Shown here piece after piece: positions 62,713 to 64,000 of a DNA stretch of 64,000 bases. Source of the DNA: Nemertoderma westbladi (Eukaryota; Xenacoelomorpha; Nemertodermatida; Nemertodermatidae); contig JAUCBJ010007345.1 of NCBI GenBank assembly GCA_032718475.1, positions 1 through 64,000 of the forward strand, given 5' to 3'. The notes beneath the pieces were generated by a model, which was given only the letters and a program-made list of their open reading frames with translations, made no database searches and was not told the DNA's origin. Numbering within the stretch: position 1 is the first letter of the stretch; each line of letters starts with the position of its first letter. Made by a program: the position numbers and the translations under genes.

Positions 62713-63843
62713 ATGGCGGGGAAACTGATCAGGAAGAGAAAGGCGGAGTCAGGAGGAAAGGAGATACTGGTGGATTTCACCAAGAGGCATCCGGAAGAGA
62801 AAACAAGGGGATACTACGAGCGGTTGGAGAGAGGTCACGGGGTGCGAGCGCTACAAGACCATTTCAGGGAAGTGCACAAACAGCGGCTGGTCGGGACCTA
62901 CGGGACGCCGTCGCTGGACAATGCAATCTTCGAGCATTTCCACTATGTGGTGAAAGGAGACGAAGCGAAGTTCGGGATTCCGAAGTACATGAGAGAGCCA
63001 CCGAGGAAAGATTGGAAGAGATCCGTCAGCAGGGGAGGATACATGATCCTAGACGATGAAGGAACCGTGGAAGACGAGGAGGGTTCGAGTAGAGGATCGG
63101 CGGGGTCGGCCAGAACCATACTCCTACATTTGGCCGCGCCAAATGGGGATATTTTCCTATTCGATCTGGGAATGTATGGGAAGAAAGACGGGCCAAAGTT
63201 GAACCGGTTGCCGAAGGTGGTGCAAATCCTATTGAGAGAGAAGTTGACGACGAAAGTGGGATCGGCGATTCGCGACGATGCGGAGAGAATCATCGGTCCG
63301 GACACCCCCAATCTTCTGGACATGCAGACGGTCTTCATGGCTATGACAGCACCAGACGGGTTAGGACTATTGGAGAGCGCAGGCCATTGTGGAGCGGTGG
63401 CAATCGGCCAGCTTTTGGGGCTCGTGTGTCACAAACCAATGGACTGTGCAAAGTTCAGAGAAGAGTACGGAGCAGAGTTAGCAAACTCGCTGAAGTGGGG
63501 AGCAAGGCCAGGGAAACAAGAGGTGTATCAATTCCGGAGAGGAGCAATAAAGGTATATCAGAAGCGATATATCCTGCAGGAGGACTGGATAATGATGGGT
63601 TTGCTAAACCTATTCATGACCATTGTCATTGGGAAGGAACCAACGGCATTCCTGCTATCGGGATCACCCCTGAGCTACATAAGAGCCTTTAAGACGGCTT
63701 TCGAGGGTCTGGTAAACCACCCGGGGCTGAAGGGCGAGTCGGTGTACTATAACTGCCGACATCTGGTAGACAGGAACGTAGATACGCCATATCAGAGATG
63801 GGAGCAGCTAGAGGTGGATAGACGAGAAGCGAAGCGATTGTAA
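62713..63843 (+). CDS. RNase D/WRN-like 3'-5' exonuclease ORF in BEL2
   Basis: Intact 376-codon ORF from the ATG at 62713 (the frame is open back to 62617). About residues 1-110 are basic and helical. The central part carries a DEDD-exonuclease pattern: MILDDEGTV (Asp-x-Glu, exo I), LLHLAAPNGDIFLFDLGMYG (the strand pair of RNase D/WRN folds), LTTKVGSAIRDDAERI (exo II: G...D) and LLDMQTVFMAM. The last acidic/Tyr motif is not certain. The family (PF01612-like) removes 3' nucleotides from RNA or DNA. It follows the integrase on the same strand and is unbroken, while gag-pol is degraded. It ends where a Glu/Arg-rich stretch and then Polinton sequence begin. It could alternatively be a separate gene caught at the element's edge. 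Confidence 0.55.
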   Translation: MAGKLIRKRKAESGGKEILVDFTKRHPEEKTRGYYERLERGHGVRALQDHFREVHKQRLVGTYGTPSLDNAIFEHFHYVVKGDEAKFGIPKYMREPPRKDWKRSVSRGGYMILDDEGTVEDEEGSSRGSAGSARTILLHLAAPNGDIFLFDLGMYGKKDGPKLNRLPKVVQILLREKLTTKVGSAIRDDAERIIGPDTPNLLDMQTVFMAMTAPDGLGLLESAGHCGAVAIGQLLGLVCHKPMDCAKFREEYGAELANSLKWGARPGKQEVYQFRRGAIKVYQKRYILQEDWIMMGLLNLFMTIVIGKEPTAFLLSGSPLSYIRAFKTAFEGLVNHPGLKGESVYYNCRHLVDRNVDTPYQRWEQLEVDRREAKRL

Positions 63844-63905
63844 GAAATCGCTAGACAGGAGAGGAGAGAGGCAGAAGAAAGGGAGGGGGAAGCTAGGGCA
63901 CAGAC
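63844..63905 (+). other. Tail of BEL2 up to the Polinton junction
   Basis: In frame after the TAA, the sequence still reads as a Glu/Arg-rich helix (EIARQERREAEEREGEARAQ), suggesting the exonuclease protein once had a longer coiled-coil tail. The junction with Polinton sequence is at about 63905. Confidence 0.4.
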
Positions 63906-64000
63906 GGTGGTCACTATTTGAGGGCATTTCCATCTAATAAATTACCTAAATTAGATAATAATAATAATAATAATCGGAGAGATTATGGGTTAATAGTAAA
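63906..64000 (+). pseudogene. Start of another Polinton adenain-like protease (window edge)
   Basis: GGTCACTATTTGAGGGCATT and the following SNKLPKLD-(Asn run)-RRDYGLIVN reading match 36965-37056 almost base for base. The first ~40 bp of the gene are missing at the junction. It runs off the window. Confidence 0.75.

Larger units (their letters stand above)
53882..63905 (+). mobile_element. Second BEL/Pao element, decayed (BEL2)
   Basis: A presumed 5' LTR is followed by a long coiled-coil gag extension, DUF1759-like gag, zinc knuckle, aspartic protease, RT, RNase H and integrase in BEL/Pao order. An extra exonuclease-like ORF comes last. Multiple stops and frameshifts are present. No 3' LTR is found: the element runs into Polinton protease sequence at about 63906. 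Confidence 0.8.

Overview
This window looks like a repeat-rich block of an invertebrate animal nuclear genome. It has BEL/Pao LTR retrotransposons (a metazoan lineage), Maverick/Polinton-type virus-like DNA transposon genes, TTAA-targeted piggyBac-like non-autonomous elements, foldback elements, a LINE 3' fragment, satellites and long poly(G) tracts. I see no convincing host gene, rRNA or CRISPR array, and I cannot name the species.

Layout. 1-7.7 kb: A+T-rich DNA with a foldback element, a possible piggyBac-like MITE holding a ~146-bp satellite, two poly(G) tracts and a 12-bp minisatellite that encodes a Cys-every-fourth-residue ORF. 7.77-8.69 kb (minus): remnant of a protein-primed family B DNA polymerase of Polinton type. 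8.8-9.1 kb: minisatellites. 9914-28104: a young, nearly intact BEL/Pao element (BEL1). It has 1937-bp LTRs, a 5-bp target duplication (ACGCA), a 2937-codon gag-pol ORF and a downstream zinc-knuckle accessory ORF. Its 3' LTR was later hit by a 1542-bp piggyBac-like MITE with TTAA duplication. 28.1-29.6 kb: the interrupted host MITE, a second copy of it, a foldback palindrome and small duplications.

30.0-38.2 kb (plus): the morphogenesis block of a decayed Polinton. It holds a packaging ATPase, a small Gly-Gly/hydrophobic protein, a broken integrase, two penton-like proteins, a pVI-like protein, a tiny basic protein, the major capsid protein, an adenain-like protease split by a LINE tail, and an unidentified protein. 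Most of these genes carry stops or frameshifts. 38.3-39.4 kb: a ~1.1-kb foldback element. 39.4-43.5 kb: no gene seen, but tandem repeats. 43.56-45.9 kb: N-terminal gag region of a third BEL-like element (BEL3), cut off at a junction with Polinton DNA. 45.9-51.3 kb (minus): a second, diverged Polinton lineage, present as a ~2.7-kb tandem duplication (penton, unidentified protein, pVI-like, capsid). 51.5-53.9 kb (minus): three unidentified ORFs, one split by a 487-bp piggyBac-like MITE. 53.9-63.9 kb: a decayed second BEL/Pao element (BEL2) with gag, protease, RT, RNase H and integrase remnants, followed by an intact ORF that looks like an RNase D/WRN-type DEDD 3'-5' exonuclease. 63.9-64.0 kb: another copy of the Polinton protease gene starts.

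The most interesting leads are: the exonuclease-like ORF behind the BEL2 integrase; the BEL1 zinc-knuckle ORF in the position where some elements carry env; a ~20-nt motif recurring through BEL1; a complete-looking Pol III cassette (box A, box B, T6) inside each BEL1 LTR; and three tandem hairpins in the BEL1 leader.
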